This document shows, in pieces, positions 42,053-50,541 of a stretch of 64,000 bases of DNA; the first letter of the stretch is position 1; every line of letters starts with the position of its first letter. The stretch lies in contig NZ_JBEXMJ010000017.1 of assembly GCF_040610475.1 (NCBI RefSeq), forward strand, positions 60,837 to 124,836, read 5' to 3'. The DNA is from Actinopolymorpha sp. NPDC004070 (GTDB lineage: Bacteria > Actinomycetota > Actinomycetes > Propionibacteriales > Actinopolymorphaceae). A model generated the notes under the pieces. That model did no database searches. It was not told the origin of the DNA and saw only the letters and a program-made list of their open reading frames with translations. Position numbers and translations under genes: made by a program.

Positions 42053-42796
42053 CTACCGGACGTCCACGTAGTCGCCGGCCACGGTGACCGCGCCGGTGGT
42101 GGCAGTTCCCGGGAAGTACCAACGCCAGGTGCCGTCGGCGGAGGCGGTGACCCTGGTCCACAGACCGCCGCCGGTTCCGCTGATCACGGTCTTGACCGTC
42201 TTGTACGTCGTGGTGCCACTCTTGCGGAACTGCAGCGCCACGGTCTGCTTGGTGTAGCCGGCGTAGTGGTGGGTGTCCCAGTTGGCCCGCTTGAGGGTGC
42301 CGCTGACGGTGATGGGTGCGCCCTTCTTCACCGGCTCGGGCGAGGCGTTGACGGTGAGGTTGGCGGCCCGCTTCAACGAGAAGTGTCCGATCCGCTCGTC
42401 GTACGCGAAGTCGCCGTCGTTGGCGTCCAGCCAAGCGCCGACGTACCACGTGCCCGCGTTCTCGTTGTACAGGTCCACTCGGGGGTCGATGGTGTAGCTG
42501 GCTGTGCACGAGGTGGCGCTCTGGCAGCGAGTGCCGTCCTTGAAGAAGTACCCGGCCGGTCCGGTCAGGTCGGTGTCGACAGACGCCAGTCCGGAGTCGT
42601 CGCGGCCGCGAACGGTGACCTTGAAGGTCTTGGCGTACGTCGTACCGATGACGACGCTCTTCCCGCCGTTCACCGTCACGCCGGTGATCTCGGTGTCGCC
42701 GTAGACCGATGCGTTGGCCGCCGGAGCGGACAGCCCGGCGATCCCGACGGTGGCCGCGGCGGCGGCGAGCATGGCAGCAGCGCGTTTGCGCATCAT
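42053..42796 (-). CDS. secreted protein, beta-rich, function unknown
   Basis: A 247-aa exported protein. A Sec signal peptide covers about residues 1-30 (MMRKRAAAMLAAAAATVGIAG, then a likely AxA cleavage at PAANA-S). The mature part is rich in Val/Thr/Asp and has two Ig-like halves; the second (SPEPVKKGAPITVSGTLKRAN ... TWRWYFPGTATT) matches a bacterial Ig-like repeat seen in actinobacterial secreted proteins. One Cys pair (RCQSATSC) may be disulfide-bonded. Regulation is not visible. Confidence 0.78.
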   Translation of the reverse strand: MMRKRAAAMLAAAAATVGIAGLSAPAANASVYGDTEITGVTVNGGKSVVIGTTYAKTFKVTVRGRDDSGLASVDTDLTGPAGYFFKDGTRCQSATSCTASYTIDPRVDLYNENAGTWYVGAWLDANDGDFAYDERIGHFSLKRAANLTVNASPEPVKKGAPITVSGTLKRANWDTHHYAGYTKQTVALQFRKSGTTTYKTVKTVISGTGGGLWTRVTASADGTWRWYFPGTATTGAVTVAGDYVDVR

Positions 42797-42992
42797 GTGA
42801 GTTCCCCCTGAAGACGAAGCGCGTCTGAGCCTGATCGTTCGGCGGCGCTTCCGGCGAGGTCACTGTAGTCGTTCACAACACCTGGAAACGCCGCCGATCA
42901 CCACGATCCGGTGCGGCTTTCACGCTTGTTTTACGGAGGAAACCGCTGTTTGACGCTGCCGTCATGGTCTGCGCCGACAGCGGTTCGTCACG

Positions 42993-43238
42993 TCACGCGC
43001 CGGACGCGGCGCGGTCCTCCTGCAGGGTGTGCGCGACCAGGGCGTTCGCGTGGCCGTGGCCGAGCCCGTGCTCGGTCTTGAGCCAGGTGACGAGTTCGGA
43101 GTGCTTGGTCAGCTCGGACGTACGAATCAGGCCCTTCCACTCCTCGATCGGCCGACCGTACTTCTTCTCGATCGACGGGAAGTACGACGCCGGGCCCTTC
43201 ACCGTCGCGGGCGGGTTGGCAGGACTGCTGCTGGTCAT
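42993..43238 (-). CDS. DUF4287 domain protein, 81 aa
   Basis: A small protein with the DUF4287 pattern ASYFPSIEKKYGRPIEEWKG, then LTKHSELVTWLKTEHGLGHGHANALVAHTL. This helical domain resembles a helix-hairpin-helix-like DNA-contact or ligand-binding unit and is frequent in actinobacteria, often with a DUF5655 partner; none is adjacent. It lies 16 bases downstream of the alpha/beta hydrolase and probably shares its transcript. Confidence 0.82.
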   Translation of the reverse strand: MTSSSPANPPATVKGPASYFPSIEKKYGRPIEEWKGLIRTSELTKHSELVTWLKTEHGLGHGHANALVAHTLQEDRAASGA

Positions 43239-43254
43239 TTGTGGTTCTCTGATG

Positions 43255-43983
43255 TCAACGTGTAGTTGCGGGACGGTGTTTCGTCGAGGTGTTCAGGTAG
43301 TCGACGAGGGCGTCTGCCAGTTCCTTGGGATGGCTGAGCATCGCGCAGTGACATCCGGGGAGCTCGTCCGGTGTGATGCCCAGGCGTTCGGGCACCAGCC
43401 GGCGGAAGAAGTCGGCGGGGAACAGCCGGTCCTCCCCGAAGAGCACGAACCTCGTCGGTACGTCGGGCCAGGTCGCCAGCGGCCACGGCTGCCGGCTCGC
43501 CGCGGGGGACTCGTTGCGCCCGCGCCCCAGCGCCTCCTCGGCAAGCGGGCGTGGCACCCCACCGTAGAAGAGGACGTACGGGTCGTCGCTGCCGGTGAGG
43601 CCGCCGTCAAGCTCCGCTTGCTTCGCCGCCGCCTCGGAGTAACCCGTGTTGCTCCACCAGTCGCCGGGAGGCTCGCCGGGGGAGGGCACCATCCCGGCCA
43701 TCAGCACCAGGAGATCCGCTGAGAGGCGGTCGGCGACGAGTGGGGCGGTGAAGCCGCCGTAGGAGTGGCCGACCACCACCAGATCCTTTCGGTCTCTTCC
43801 GTCTCGCCGGCCGCCGGCCGCCGCGACCACTGCGTCGGCGAACGCGTCGAGGTCGGCGGACTCGTCCTCGCACGGCAGGTCGGGAGCGACCGTGTCGTGG
43901 CCGCGGGCACGGAGTTCGGCCTCCACCAGATGCCAGGCCCAGCCGACGTCTCCACCGCCGTGGACCAACACGAAGGTCGCCAT
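43255..43983 (-). CDS. alpha/beta hydrolase
   Basis: A 242-aa hydrolase: MATFVLVHGGGDVGWAWHLV (oxyanion-hole HGG), nucleophile elbow VVVGHSYGGF (Ser intact), FGEDRLFPADFFRR (acid region) and catalytic His in PGCHCAMLSHPKELA. The pattern resembles the MhpC/esterase-like group near plant hydroxynitrile lyases. The ATG at 43983 is chosen because the longer frame adds 24 unrelated residues. The substrate is unknown. Confidence 0.87.
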   Translation of the reverse strand: MATFVLVHGGGDVGWAWHLVEAELRARGHDTVAPDLPCEDESADLDAFADAVVAAAGGRRDGRDRKDLVVVGHSYGGFTAPLVADRLSADLLVLMAGMVPSPGEPPGDWWSNTGYSEAAAKQAELDGGLTGSDDPYVLFYGGVPRPLAEEALGRGRNESPAASRQPWPLATWPDVPTRFVLFGEDRLFPADFFRRLVPERLGITPDELPGCHCAMLSHPKELADALVDYLNTSTKHRPATTR

Positions 43984-44079
43984 GTTCGGCAGACCACCTC
44001 TCGCTCTCGGCCGGTTGTCGTCCCGGGGTAGACCGACGCCGGCGCCTGAACTCATCGGTCCGGCCAGGGCGAGTGTCGT

Positions 44080-44934
44080 TCAGTGATCGACGCCCGCGGC
44101 CGCGAGGAGGCCCAGCAGTTCGTCCCGGACGGCCGGCGTCACCGCGATGGTCCGCAGGGAGTCCAGGTCGTGTGGGCTGCCGTCGATGTCGACCACCTCT
44201 GCACCCGCCTCGCGGGCGATGATCACCCCGGCCGCCATGTCCCACGGCTTGTTGCTGAGCAGGACGCAGGCGTCCAGGCGACCGGCGGCGGTCCACGCCA
44301 GGTCGGTGGCCGCCGACCCGAGCATCCGGATGCGTTCGACCCGGTGGGCGAGCCCTTCGACCATCGCCAGCCGGAGTGGGTTCTGCCGCGTGGCCGCCGC
44401 GCCCGTGGCGAAGTCGCCGACCGCGACGAAGGCGCGATCCAGGCTGGTTGCCGTACCGCAGTGGATGGGCTCGCCGTTGAGGAACGCACCACCCCCGCGC
44501 GCCGCGTGGTAGCGCTCGTCCAGGAACGGCAGGTCGACCACGCCGAGGACCGGGCGCCTGCGGTGGACCAGCCCCAGCGACGTCCCGCACATGGGCACGC
44601 CGTGGATGAGGTTGGACGTACCGTCCACCGGGTCCAGCGCCCAGAACGGCCGATCGTCGGCACCTGGGTCGGTGGGGGACAGGTCCGGTCGGCCGCCGTC
44701 AGCCGTCCCGGAACCCTCCTCCTCGCCGAGGAAGCCGAACTCCGGAGTGCGTTCGCGGAGGTACGCCCGAAGCTCGCGTTCGACCGTGAAGTCGAGGTTG
44801 GAGGCGAAGTCCCGGTCGCTCTTCTGCGTCACCGAGGTGAGGGACACACCGGACTCGCCGCGCAGCGTTCGGCGGCTGATGTCGGCGGCGCCGAGGGCGA
44901 CGTGCAGGAGTTCGTCCAGGTCCACCCCGACCAC
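44080..44934 (-). CDS. inositol monophosphatase-family phosphatase
   Basis: A 284-aa Mg2+-dependent phosphatase. Metal-binding motifs are complete: FGFLGEEEG (Glu, about residue 70), FWALDPVDGTSNLIHG (DPxDGTxN, about 97) and KPWDMAAGVIIAREAGA (WDxAAG, about 233). Family members hydrolyse inositol phosphate, histidinol phosphate, fructose-1,6-bisphosphate or PAP. In mycothiol-producing actinobacteria inositol phosphatases feed mycothiol and PI synthesis, but this paralogue cannot be assigned. It starts with GTG at 44934. Confidence 0.9.
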   Translation of the reverse strand: MVGVDLDELLHVALGAADISRRTLRGESGVSLTSVTQKSDRDFASNLDFTVERELRAYLRERTPEFGFLGEEEGSGTADGGRPDLSPTDPGADDRPFWALDPVDGTSNLIHGVPMCGTSLGLVHRRRPVLGVVDLPFLDERYHAARGGGAFLNGEPIHCGTATSLDRAFVAVGDFATGAAATRQNPLRLAMVEGLAHRVERIRMLGSAATDLAWTAAGRLDACVLLSNKPWDMAAGVIIAREAGAEVVDIDGSPHDLDSLRTIAVTPAVRDELLGLLAAAGVDH

Positions 44935-45090
44935 TGCTGCCTCCTGTCGATCGCTCGCACGGCGCGGATGAGTGCGCCGACGCCGGTGAGGTTACGCGAG
45001 GCGCCTCGAGCGGCGTGGACCCGCTTCGCCGGCGATCCGGTCCGGCCCAGTTTCTCGTAGCGCCGTCCGGCCGGGCGGGAGGCGCGCGGA

Positions 45091-45461
45091 TCAGCCGGGG
45101 TCGACGATCTCCGGTGCGTAGATCGTCCCGAGGGGCTCTGGACCTACGTACTGCTGGCAGTTGCACTGCCGCGCTTCGTACTTCACCGGCAGGCGGTCGG
45201 CGTCCCAGGCGACCGGGGTCTGCACCTCCTCGTGGCACTTCCCGGTGGACCGGTCGTGCTTGGCGAGGTGGTGGGTGCAGCCGCAGATGGGCTGAGGCGG
45301 CTGGTTGGCCGCCTGCTGGCGAGCGTACGGCGGGTGGTCTCCTGCTCGAGTTCGAGCCGGCGCTTGTGGCGCGTCTTCAGCGCCTTGCGCGTGGTCTCGA
45401 CCATCCAGCTGGCGCCGCCGAGCCAGATGAAGATGAGCAGGATCCACATCCAGCCGCTCAT
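45091..45461 (-). pseudogene. frameshifted small membrane-anchored Cys-rich protein
   Basis: The ATG at 45461 (ggggga upstream) opens MSGWMWILLIFIWLGGASWM, a membrane anchor, then a basic helix KALKTRHKRRLELEQETT. The conserved C-terminal half is one base out of frame: YARQQAANQPPQPICGCTHH, LAKHDRSTGKCHEEV, then RQCNCQQYVGPEPLGTIYAP, ending at 45091. The break lies near 45327-45345. Intact actinobacterial homologues join both halves; the CGCxHH and CNC clusters suggest a metal site. Either one base is lost in the genome or the assembly is wrong here. Confidence 0.7.
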
Positions 45462-45565
45462 GGCGTTCCCCCAAGGTCGTACGCCGCCCAAGCATCGCAC
45501 CCGCCGTCGTACGGCGGCAACACGAAGCGGGCGGGAGGGGCTCCTGATCGCAGCCGGTGGCCGAG

Positions 45566-45718
45566 ATGGCCAACCCGGATGAACGCCGGTGCCCGGACGT
45601 CGCCTCGGTGGTCCAGGGCGTGGTCGCGGTCTGCCACGGAACGATCAGCGGAGACCAGTGGGCCGTGATCGTGTACTTCGAGGACGCGCAGGGCCACTAC
45701 ACCCTCGTCCCCGTCTAG
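45566..45718 (+). CDS. possible small protein, DUF4333-like, 50 aa
   Basis: A short frame MANPDERRCPDVASVVQGVV ending YFEDAQGHYTLVPV. Its Cys spacing and beta pattern (CPDVASVVQG ... AVCHGTISGDQWAVIVYFED) resemble the C-terminal DUF4333 domain of actinobacterial lipoproteins, without the signal peptide and lipobox. A stop codon lies just upstream in frame. It may be a small cytosolic protein or a remnant. Confidence 0.35.
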   Translation: MANPDERRCPDVASVVQGVVAVCHGTISGDQWAVIVYFEDAQGHYTLVPV

Positions 45719-45758
45719 TCCGTGCCCGCGGCCACCCCCTGGGCCGGGCCGAGGGCGC

Positions 45759-46178
45759 TCAGGAGTTGGCGACGAACTTGCTCAGGCCGTCGAGCAACAT
45801 GGTGCTGCCCTGTTCGGCCATGTCGCGCTCCTCCTTGGTGTCGCTGGTCTGGGACACCGTGATCTCCGAACGCTCACCGAGGTCGGTGAAGTCCGCCGAC
45901 ATCGCCACCGGCTCCGGCCGGCCGGGCACGTTCATGCCGAGGACGAGGCGCCGCTTGTCGGCGACCTCGAGGTAGGTCCCCCCGAGTGGGAACTCACCGC
46001 CCGGTGTGACCATGGTCGCCTTCCAGGTGCCGCCGGGCCGGACGTGCATCTCGACCGAGCCGGGAACCGCGTTCGCCCACTGGGCGTACTGCTCGGGGTT
46101 CGTCCACGCCTCCCACACCTTGGCGACCGGTGCGTCGAGCGTGCGGGTGAGCGTGTAGGTGTAGCCGTTCTCAGCCAT
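45759..46178 (-). CDS. SRPBCC (AHSA1-like/START) domain protein
   Basis: A 139-aa single-domain protein: TYTLTRTLDAPVAKVWEAWT at the N terminus, GGTWKATMVTPGGEFPLGGTYLEV and EITVSQTSDTKEERDMAEQGS. The helix-grip fold binds hydrophobic ligands or acts as a chaperone cofactor. The ribosome site ggagag lies 4 bases upstream. It is divergent from the LuxR regulator, with two different direct-repeat arrays between them. Control by that regulator is plausible. Confidence 0.88.
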   Translation of the reverse strand: MAENGYTYTLTRTLDAPVAKVWEAWTNPEQYAQWANAVPGSVEMHVRPGGTWKATMVTPGGEFPLGGTYLEVADKRRLVLGMNVPGRPEPVAMSADFTDLGERSEITVSQTSDTKEERDMAEQGSTMLLDGLSKFVANS

Positions 46179-46192
46179 CGTGACTCTCCTTC

Positions 46193-46234
46193 TGTGCATC
46201 GGTGTGTGTGCATCGGTTTGTGCGCATCGGCCCT
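46193..46234. repeat. three tandem 14-bp repeats
   Basis: Units at 46193, 46207 and 46221 share TGtGCATCGG followed by four variable bases. They lie 15-56 bases upstream of the SRPBCC start codon, in its leader or promoter. Confidence 0.7.
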
Positions 46235-46367
46235 GGGCGAATCGGCTCTGGGCGCCGGTCCGCCGGCGACGCGGCGGTGCCTTCTTCTCGTACGGTCGGC
46301 TCCCCCGCGGCCGACCGGGCACCATCGTCGGCCGGCCGGCGTGGCCCGGGCATCCGTGGTCAGTACG

Positions 46368-46411
46368 GATCCACCACGGACTCGCCACGGATTCACCACG
46401 TGGCCGCCACG
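46368..46411. promoter_or_regulatory. four consecutive 11-bp direct repeats upstream of the LuxR regulator
   Basis: GATCCACCACG, GACTCGCCACG, GATTCACCACG and TGGCCGCCACG occupy 46368-46411 without gaps; CCACG is invariant. The array ends 26 bases before the GTG at 46438. Eleven-base spacing puts each unit on the same DNA face, as in arrays bound by SARP/OmpR- or LuxR-type proteins. Confidence 0.65.
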
Positions 46412-46437
46412 GGCCGACCGGCGGATACGGTGCACTC

Positions 46438-49221
46438 GTGGGGGAGGCGACGACCGGCGCGGCCTCGGTCTCGGAGCGGGAGGCCGAGGTGCTCGGCCTG
46501 CTGCGCGCCCGCCTGTCCAACGCCGCGATCGCCGGCCGGCTGCACATCTCGGTCCGCACCGTGGAAAGCCACGTGTCCTCCCTGCTGCGCAAGTACGCCG
46601 TACCCGACCGGGCGGCCCTGGCCGCGATCGCCGGCCCGGCGGAGGACGGCACCGACCGCATCGACGGTCTCGCCTCCGCCGCAGCCGCCGGGTCGTCCCC
46701 TGCCCAGATCCTCGGCCTGCCCGTACCCCGAACTCCCTTCATCGGCCGAGTGAGCGAACGGGACGCGATCCTGGCCGCCCTGCGGACCGAGCGCCTGGTG
46801 ACACTGCTCGGCCCGGGCGGGGTCGGCAAGACCCGCTTGGCGGCGAGCGCGGCGTGGGTGGCGGGTCCGGCGTTCCCGTCCGGCGGTGCCTTCGTCGACC
46901 TGGTGCCCGCGGGAGCGGAGTTCGTCACCCAGGCCGTCGCGGCGGCCCTCGGCGTCACCGAGTCGGGCCGGCAGACCCTGGCCGAGGGGATCGTCCACCG
47001 CTTCGGGGCGGGGCGCTCGCTCCTGGTGCTGGACAACTGTGAGCACCTGGTGGACGCCGTCGCCGCGTTCGCCGACCGGATGCTGTCCGGCTGCCCCGGA
47101 CTGACCATCCTCGCCACGAGCAGGGAACGCCTGGCCGTGCCCGGGGAGCGGGTCCTGCCGGTGGCTCCACTGCCGCTCGGGTCACACGCGGAGGAGCTGT
47201 TCCGGGTGCGCGCGGCCGCGGTCGATCCCGATGTCGTGCTGGACGCCGCCGTCGTGGGAGAGGTGTGCCGGCGGCTGGACGGGATGCCGCTGGCCATTGA
47301 GTTGGCCGCGGCCCGGCTGCCTGCGCTGGGTGGCGAGGGGCTTCGGGCCGGTCTGGACGACGCGCTCCGGCTGGTCTCCGGCGGCCGGGGTGCTCACGTA
47401 CGCCACCGCTCGCTTCGCGACGTGATCAGCTGGAGCTACGGGCTCCTGGACCATGAGGAGCGCGGGTTGTTCCGGCGGCTGGCGGTGTTCGCCGGGCCGT
47501 TCGACCTGGCCGCGGCGGCGGCGATGCTTCCCGGGGGCGAAGCGAGCGCGGCGGCCGACCTGCTCGGCCGGCTGGTGGAGAAGAGCATGGTCGTACGGCA
47601 GCGCGGTGCTCGGGGCAGCTGGCGACTGCTGGAGACGGTCCGAACGTTTGCCGAGGACGAACTCCGGGCTAGCGGAGAGCTGAACGACGTGCGCGCCCGG
47701 CACCTGGAGTGGGCGGCCGGCACCGCCGCCGAGCTGGACCGGCGCCGGGTCGCGGCCGGGTCGTGGCGGGACGACTTCGACCTGGTGGTCGACGATCTGC
47801 GGGCCGCCGTGTCGCACGCCTGGGCGGACCGGTCGCGTGCGTCCACGGCCGCGCGGGCAGGCAGAGGCGCCCACCGGCTGGCCCGGTCGCTTGCCGCGCT
47901 CAGTTACGCCCGCAGGTTCGTCAGCGAGGCCACTCTGCACTTCCGGCAGGCGGCCGACCTCGCTCCCGCACCGGGTGCGGCCGCCCACGACCTGCGCAGC
48001 GCGGCCGAGACCACGCTGGCCGGCCTCAACCCTGGCACCGAGGCGTTCGACCTGCTCGTCGCCGCCGCGGACCGGGCGGGTGAGGCGGGCGAGCCGGAGA
48101 CCCGGGCGAGGCTGCTGGCCAGGGCCGTGGAGGCGGCCTGCCGGTTCAACGCCGACCCGACGGCGGTTCCCCGCGAGCGCCTGGCCCGGATGCTGGCGGA
48201 CGCGCGCGCCTGCGCCGACCCCGGCGACGCGGTGACGGCGGCCGCGCTGGCGGCCGCGGCCGCGTGGGCGGGTGGATACACCTGGCGGGCGCCCGACTCC
48301 GAGACGGCGCGGCTCGCTGTGGGAGCGGCCCGCGTCGCCGGCGATCCGGTCCTGATCAGCGCCTGCCTGGACGCGGTGAGCGCGGCGGCCGTCCGGGCCG
48401 GCAGGCTGCGCGAGGCACACCTCGTGTCGGGGGAGCGGCTCCCGCTGGTGGCCGCGATGGCACGGGACGACCCGGCGGCGGGCGCGGAGATCGCCGACGC
48501 GCTGCACATGGCGGTGACGTACGCCGTCGCGGCCGGCGACCTGCCCGCGGCCCGACCCGCGGCGGTCCGGTTGCATGCCGACGAACTCGTCGGCCACCAC
48601 CCGTACGCCTCCGCCGGAAAGCTGGTCACCGTGCTGGCGTTGGGTGGCGCGTTCGAGGAGGTGCTCGACCACGCCGAGGACATGTGGGAGGGCTGGTTGC
48701 GCGCGGGGCGGCCGGTGGCGACGGCGCTGGCGCCGGCCGTTCTCTCGGTGGCCCTCGTCCACGGCCTGCGTGGTGACGAGGACGGGTTCGCGGACTGGCG
48801 GATGCGGGCGCGGCAGGTCAGCGGGGCGGCCGACCCGGCCGGCCTGAACGAGGCACCCGGCGTCGCGTCGTTCGCCGCCTTCGTCGACGCGCGGGTGGCG
48901 GTGCACACCGGACGCCTGGCCGACGCGGCGGAGGTGGTCCTGCGGGCGTTCGCCGACTATCCGCTGAGCCGGCACGAGGCGTACGCCCATGCGGCCGGCG
49001 CGGAGCTGGCGGTGGTGGCGGAGCTGCCGGACGCAGCCGGCCGGCTGGCCGAGGCGGCGATCTGGGCGGGGCAGAACGAGTGGGCGGCGGCGTGTCTGGC
49101 CCGTGCGCGGGGGCGAGCCTTCGGGGACGCCGCCCTGCTCGCCGAGTCGGCCGCCGGATGGGAGCGCATCGGCGCCGCGTACGAACTCAGGTCGACCCGC
49201 GAGCTGATCGCTGCCACCTGA
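46438..49221 (+). CDS. large LuxR-type STAND/NB-ARC transcriptional regulator
   Basis: A 927-aa protein. An N-terminal LuxR helix-turn-helix covers about residues 11-60 (SVSEREAEVLGLLRARLSNA ... ISVRTVESHVSSLLRKY). Then a signal-transduction ATPase: Walker A LLGPGGVGKTRLA (about 122), Walker B LLVLDNCEHLVD (about 195) and the sensor-like LDGMPLAIELAAARL. From about 400 to the end runs an Ala-rich helical repeat region (TPR-like). LuxR at the N terminus, opposite to LAL/MalT proteins, is a known actinobacterial arrangement. The GTG at 46438 is the last start before the domain; the open frame continues upstream. Confidence 0.85.
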   Translation: MGEATTGAASVSEREAEVLGLLRARLSNAAIAGRLHISVRTVESHVSSLLRKYAVPDRAALAAIAGPAEDGTDRIDGLASAAAAGSSPAQILGLPVPRTPFIGRVSERDAILAALRTERLVTLLGPGGVGKTRLAASAAWVAGPAFPSGGAFVDLVPAGAEFVTQAVAAALGVTESGRQTLAEGIVHRFGAGRSLLVLDNCEHLVDAVAAFADRMLSGCPGLTILATSRERLAVPGERVLPVAPLPLGSHAEELFRVRAAAVDPDVVLDAAVVGEVCRRLDGMPLAIELAAARLPALGGEGLRAGLDDALRLVSGGRGAHVRHRSLRDVISWSYGLLDHEERGLFRRLAVFAGPFDLAAAAAMLPGGEASAAADLLGRLVEKSMVVRQRGARGSWRLLETVRTFAEDELRASGELNDVRARHLEWAAGTAAELDRRRVAAGSWRDDFDLVVDDLRAAVSHAWADRSRASTAARAGRGAHRLARSLAALSYARRFVSEATLHFRQAADLAPAPGAAAHDLRSAAETTLAGLNPGTEAFDLLVAAADRAGEAGEPETRARLLARAVEAACRFNADPTAVPRERLARMLADARACADPGDAVTAAALAAAAAWAGGYTWRAPDSETARLAVGAARVAGDPVLISACLDAVSAAAVRAGRLREAHLVSGERLPLVAAMARDDPAAGAEIADALHMAVTYAVAAGDLPAARPAAVRLHADELVGHHPYASAGKLVTVLALGGAFEEVLDHAEDMWEGWLRAGRPVATALAPAVLSVALVHGLRGDEDGFADWRMRARQVSGAADPAGLNEAPGVASFAAFVDARVAVHTGRLADAAEVVLRAFADYPLSRHEAYAHAAGAELAVVAELPDAAGRLAEAAIWAGQNEWAAACLARARGRAFGDAALLAESAAGWERIGAAYELRSTRELIAAT

Positions 49222-49256
49222 TCGACGCGGCGACCTGATCGACGCGGCGCGGTCGG

Positions 49257-50129
49257 TCAGACCTTCGCACGGACGGGCGCCGCCAGGAACGCATGGACCA
49301 TGCTCGTCAGCCACTCGGCGCGCTCCATCAGCGCGAGATGGCCGGTGCCCGGAAGGACGGCGAGCTGGGAGTTGGGCAGCCCGGCGACGTCACCGGCCAC
49401 CCCGCCGCCGAGCAGCCGGAACATCGACAGCGCGTGCTCGGGACGTACGACGTCGGAGTCGCCCACGACGATCAGCGCCGGCGCCTTGATGGCCGCCACC
49501 GCTTCCTCCGGCCAGCCGACGAACTCCAGGTTGAGCCGCTTGACGCGTTCGATCAGCACCGGCCAGTCCTGCGGACGGGGCGCGGTGCGCAGGTAGTCCT
49601 CCTTCAACGGGCTGCCCGCGAGGTGTTCGGGGGAGAGCGCGGCCATGTCCTCCACCACGCCGGGGTGGAAGCCGTCCCGGTCGTAGGCAGGGGTGGCGAG
49701 GACCAGTTTGCGGGCGAGCTCGGGGTGGCGGATGGCGAGGCAGACGGCGATGCCGCTGCCCATGCCGAAGCCGAGGATGTCGGCGTCGCTGACCGACACG
49801 TGGCGCAGCACGGCCGCGGTGTCGTCGGCCAACTGCTCGTAGCTCAGTGGGCGCTCGATGTCGCCGGTGTGGCCGTGTGACTGCTGTTCGACGGCGACGA
49901 CCCGGTGGTCGCGGGCCAGCAACGGCAGGATCGCGCCGAACGACGTGCCGATCGTGGCGAGCGCACCGTGCAGCAACACGAGCGGGCGGCCCTCGCCGTG
50001 CACCTCGTAGTACATGTCCAGGCCGTTCACCGGCACGTAGCCACTCGTGCCGGCCGCCGACGGTGTGCCCGATCCGCGCGGTGGCGTGGTCGGCCCCGTT
50101 GTCGGCTCCGTGGTCGTGGAGTTGGTCAT
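49257..50129 (-). CDS. alpha/beta hydrolase-fold protein lacking the nucleophile serine
   Basis: A 290-aa protein. After a 30-residue Thr/Pro/Gly leader comes LVLLHGALATIGTSFGAILP and EQQSHGHTGD. The nucleophile elbow, normally GxSxG, is DADILGFGMGSGIAV, with Gly122 in the Ser position. The acid region VVGDSDVVRPEHALSMFRLL and catalytic His GTGHLALMERAEWL are kept. Homologues read GYSLGG at this place. It may be a pseudo-enzyme, a lyase or binding protein. It is convergent with the LuxR regulator. Confidence 0.82.
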   Translation of the reverse strand: MTNSTTTEPTTGPTTPPRGSGTPSAAGTSGYVPVNGLDMYYEVHGEGRPLVLLHGALATIGTSFGAILPLLARDHRVVAVEQQSHGHTGDIERPLSYEQLADDTAAVLRHVSVSDADILGFGMGSGIAVCLAIRHPELARKLVLATPAYDRDGFHPGVVEDMAALSPEHLAGSPLKEDYLRTAPRPQDWPVLIERVKRLNLEFVGWPEEAVAAIKAPALIVVGDSDVVRPEHALSMFRLLGGGVAGDVAGLPNSQLAVLPGTGHLALMERAEWLTSMVHAFLAAPVRAKV

Positions 50130-50287
50130 GATGGTGCCTCCCCTGCCCGCGGCTCCAGGCTTGTCTTCCCGGTCCGCGCGGGGTCCGACCATGGATTCGG
50201 TGAGAACCCGGGAGAAATAGTCGGTCGGCGGGAGATTCGGGCGTGATCGACCGGAGGTCCGATGGGGGTCCGATGGATCAGCCGAGG

Positions 50288-50482
50288 TCAGACGGCGTTG
50301 ACGCCGCCCCAGTAGCGGGGGTCGTCGCGGCGGCTGGGGAAGGGCTCCGGCGGGTCGGTTTCGGCAGTCTCGACCCACTCCGTCGGCGAGACGCGCTCGG
50401 GCAGTTCACCGAAACGGACGTACCGGAGGAACGCCAGCTCCTCGTCGGTGAAACGTTCCCGGGGGCCGGTGGTGTCGGTCAT
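50288..50482 (-). CDS. hypothetical protein, 64 aa
   Basis: A small acidic protein: MTDTTGPRERFTDEELAFLRY, then FGELPERVSPTEWVETAETD and a Pro/Arg-rich DDPRYWGGV end. The ribosome site gaggtcgg precedes the ATG at 50482. I do not recognise the family. It follows the MBL-fold gene on the same strand after 59 bases and probably shares its transcript. Confidence 0.55.
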   Translation of the reverse strand: MTDTTGPRERFTDEELAFLRYVRFGELPERVSPTEWVETAETDPPEPFPSRRDDPRYWGGVNAV

Positions 50483-50541
50483 GTTCCGACCTCCTCTGGG
50501 GCGCGTGAACGGTGCCTGCCTCCATTGTGCGCCCGGACGGG

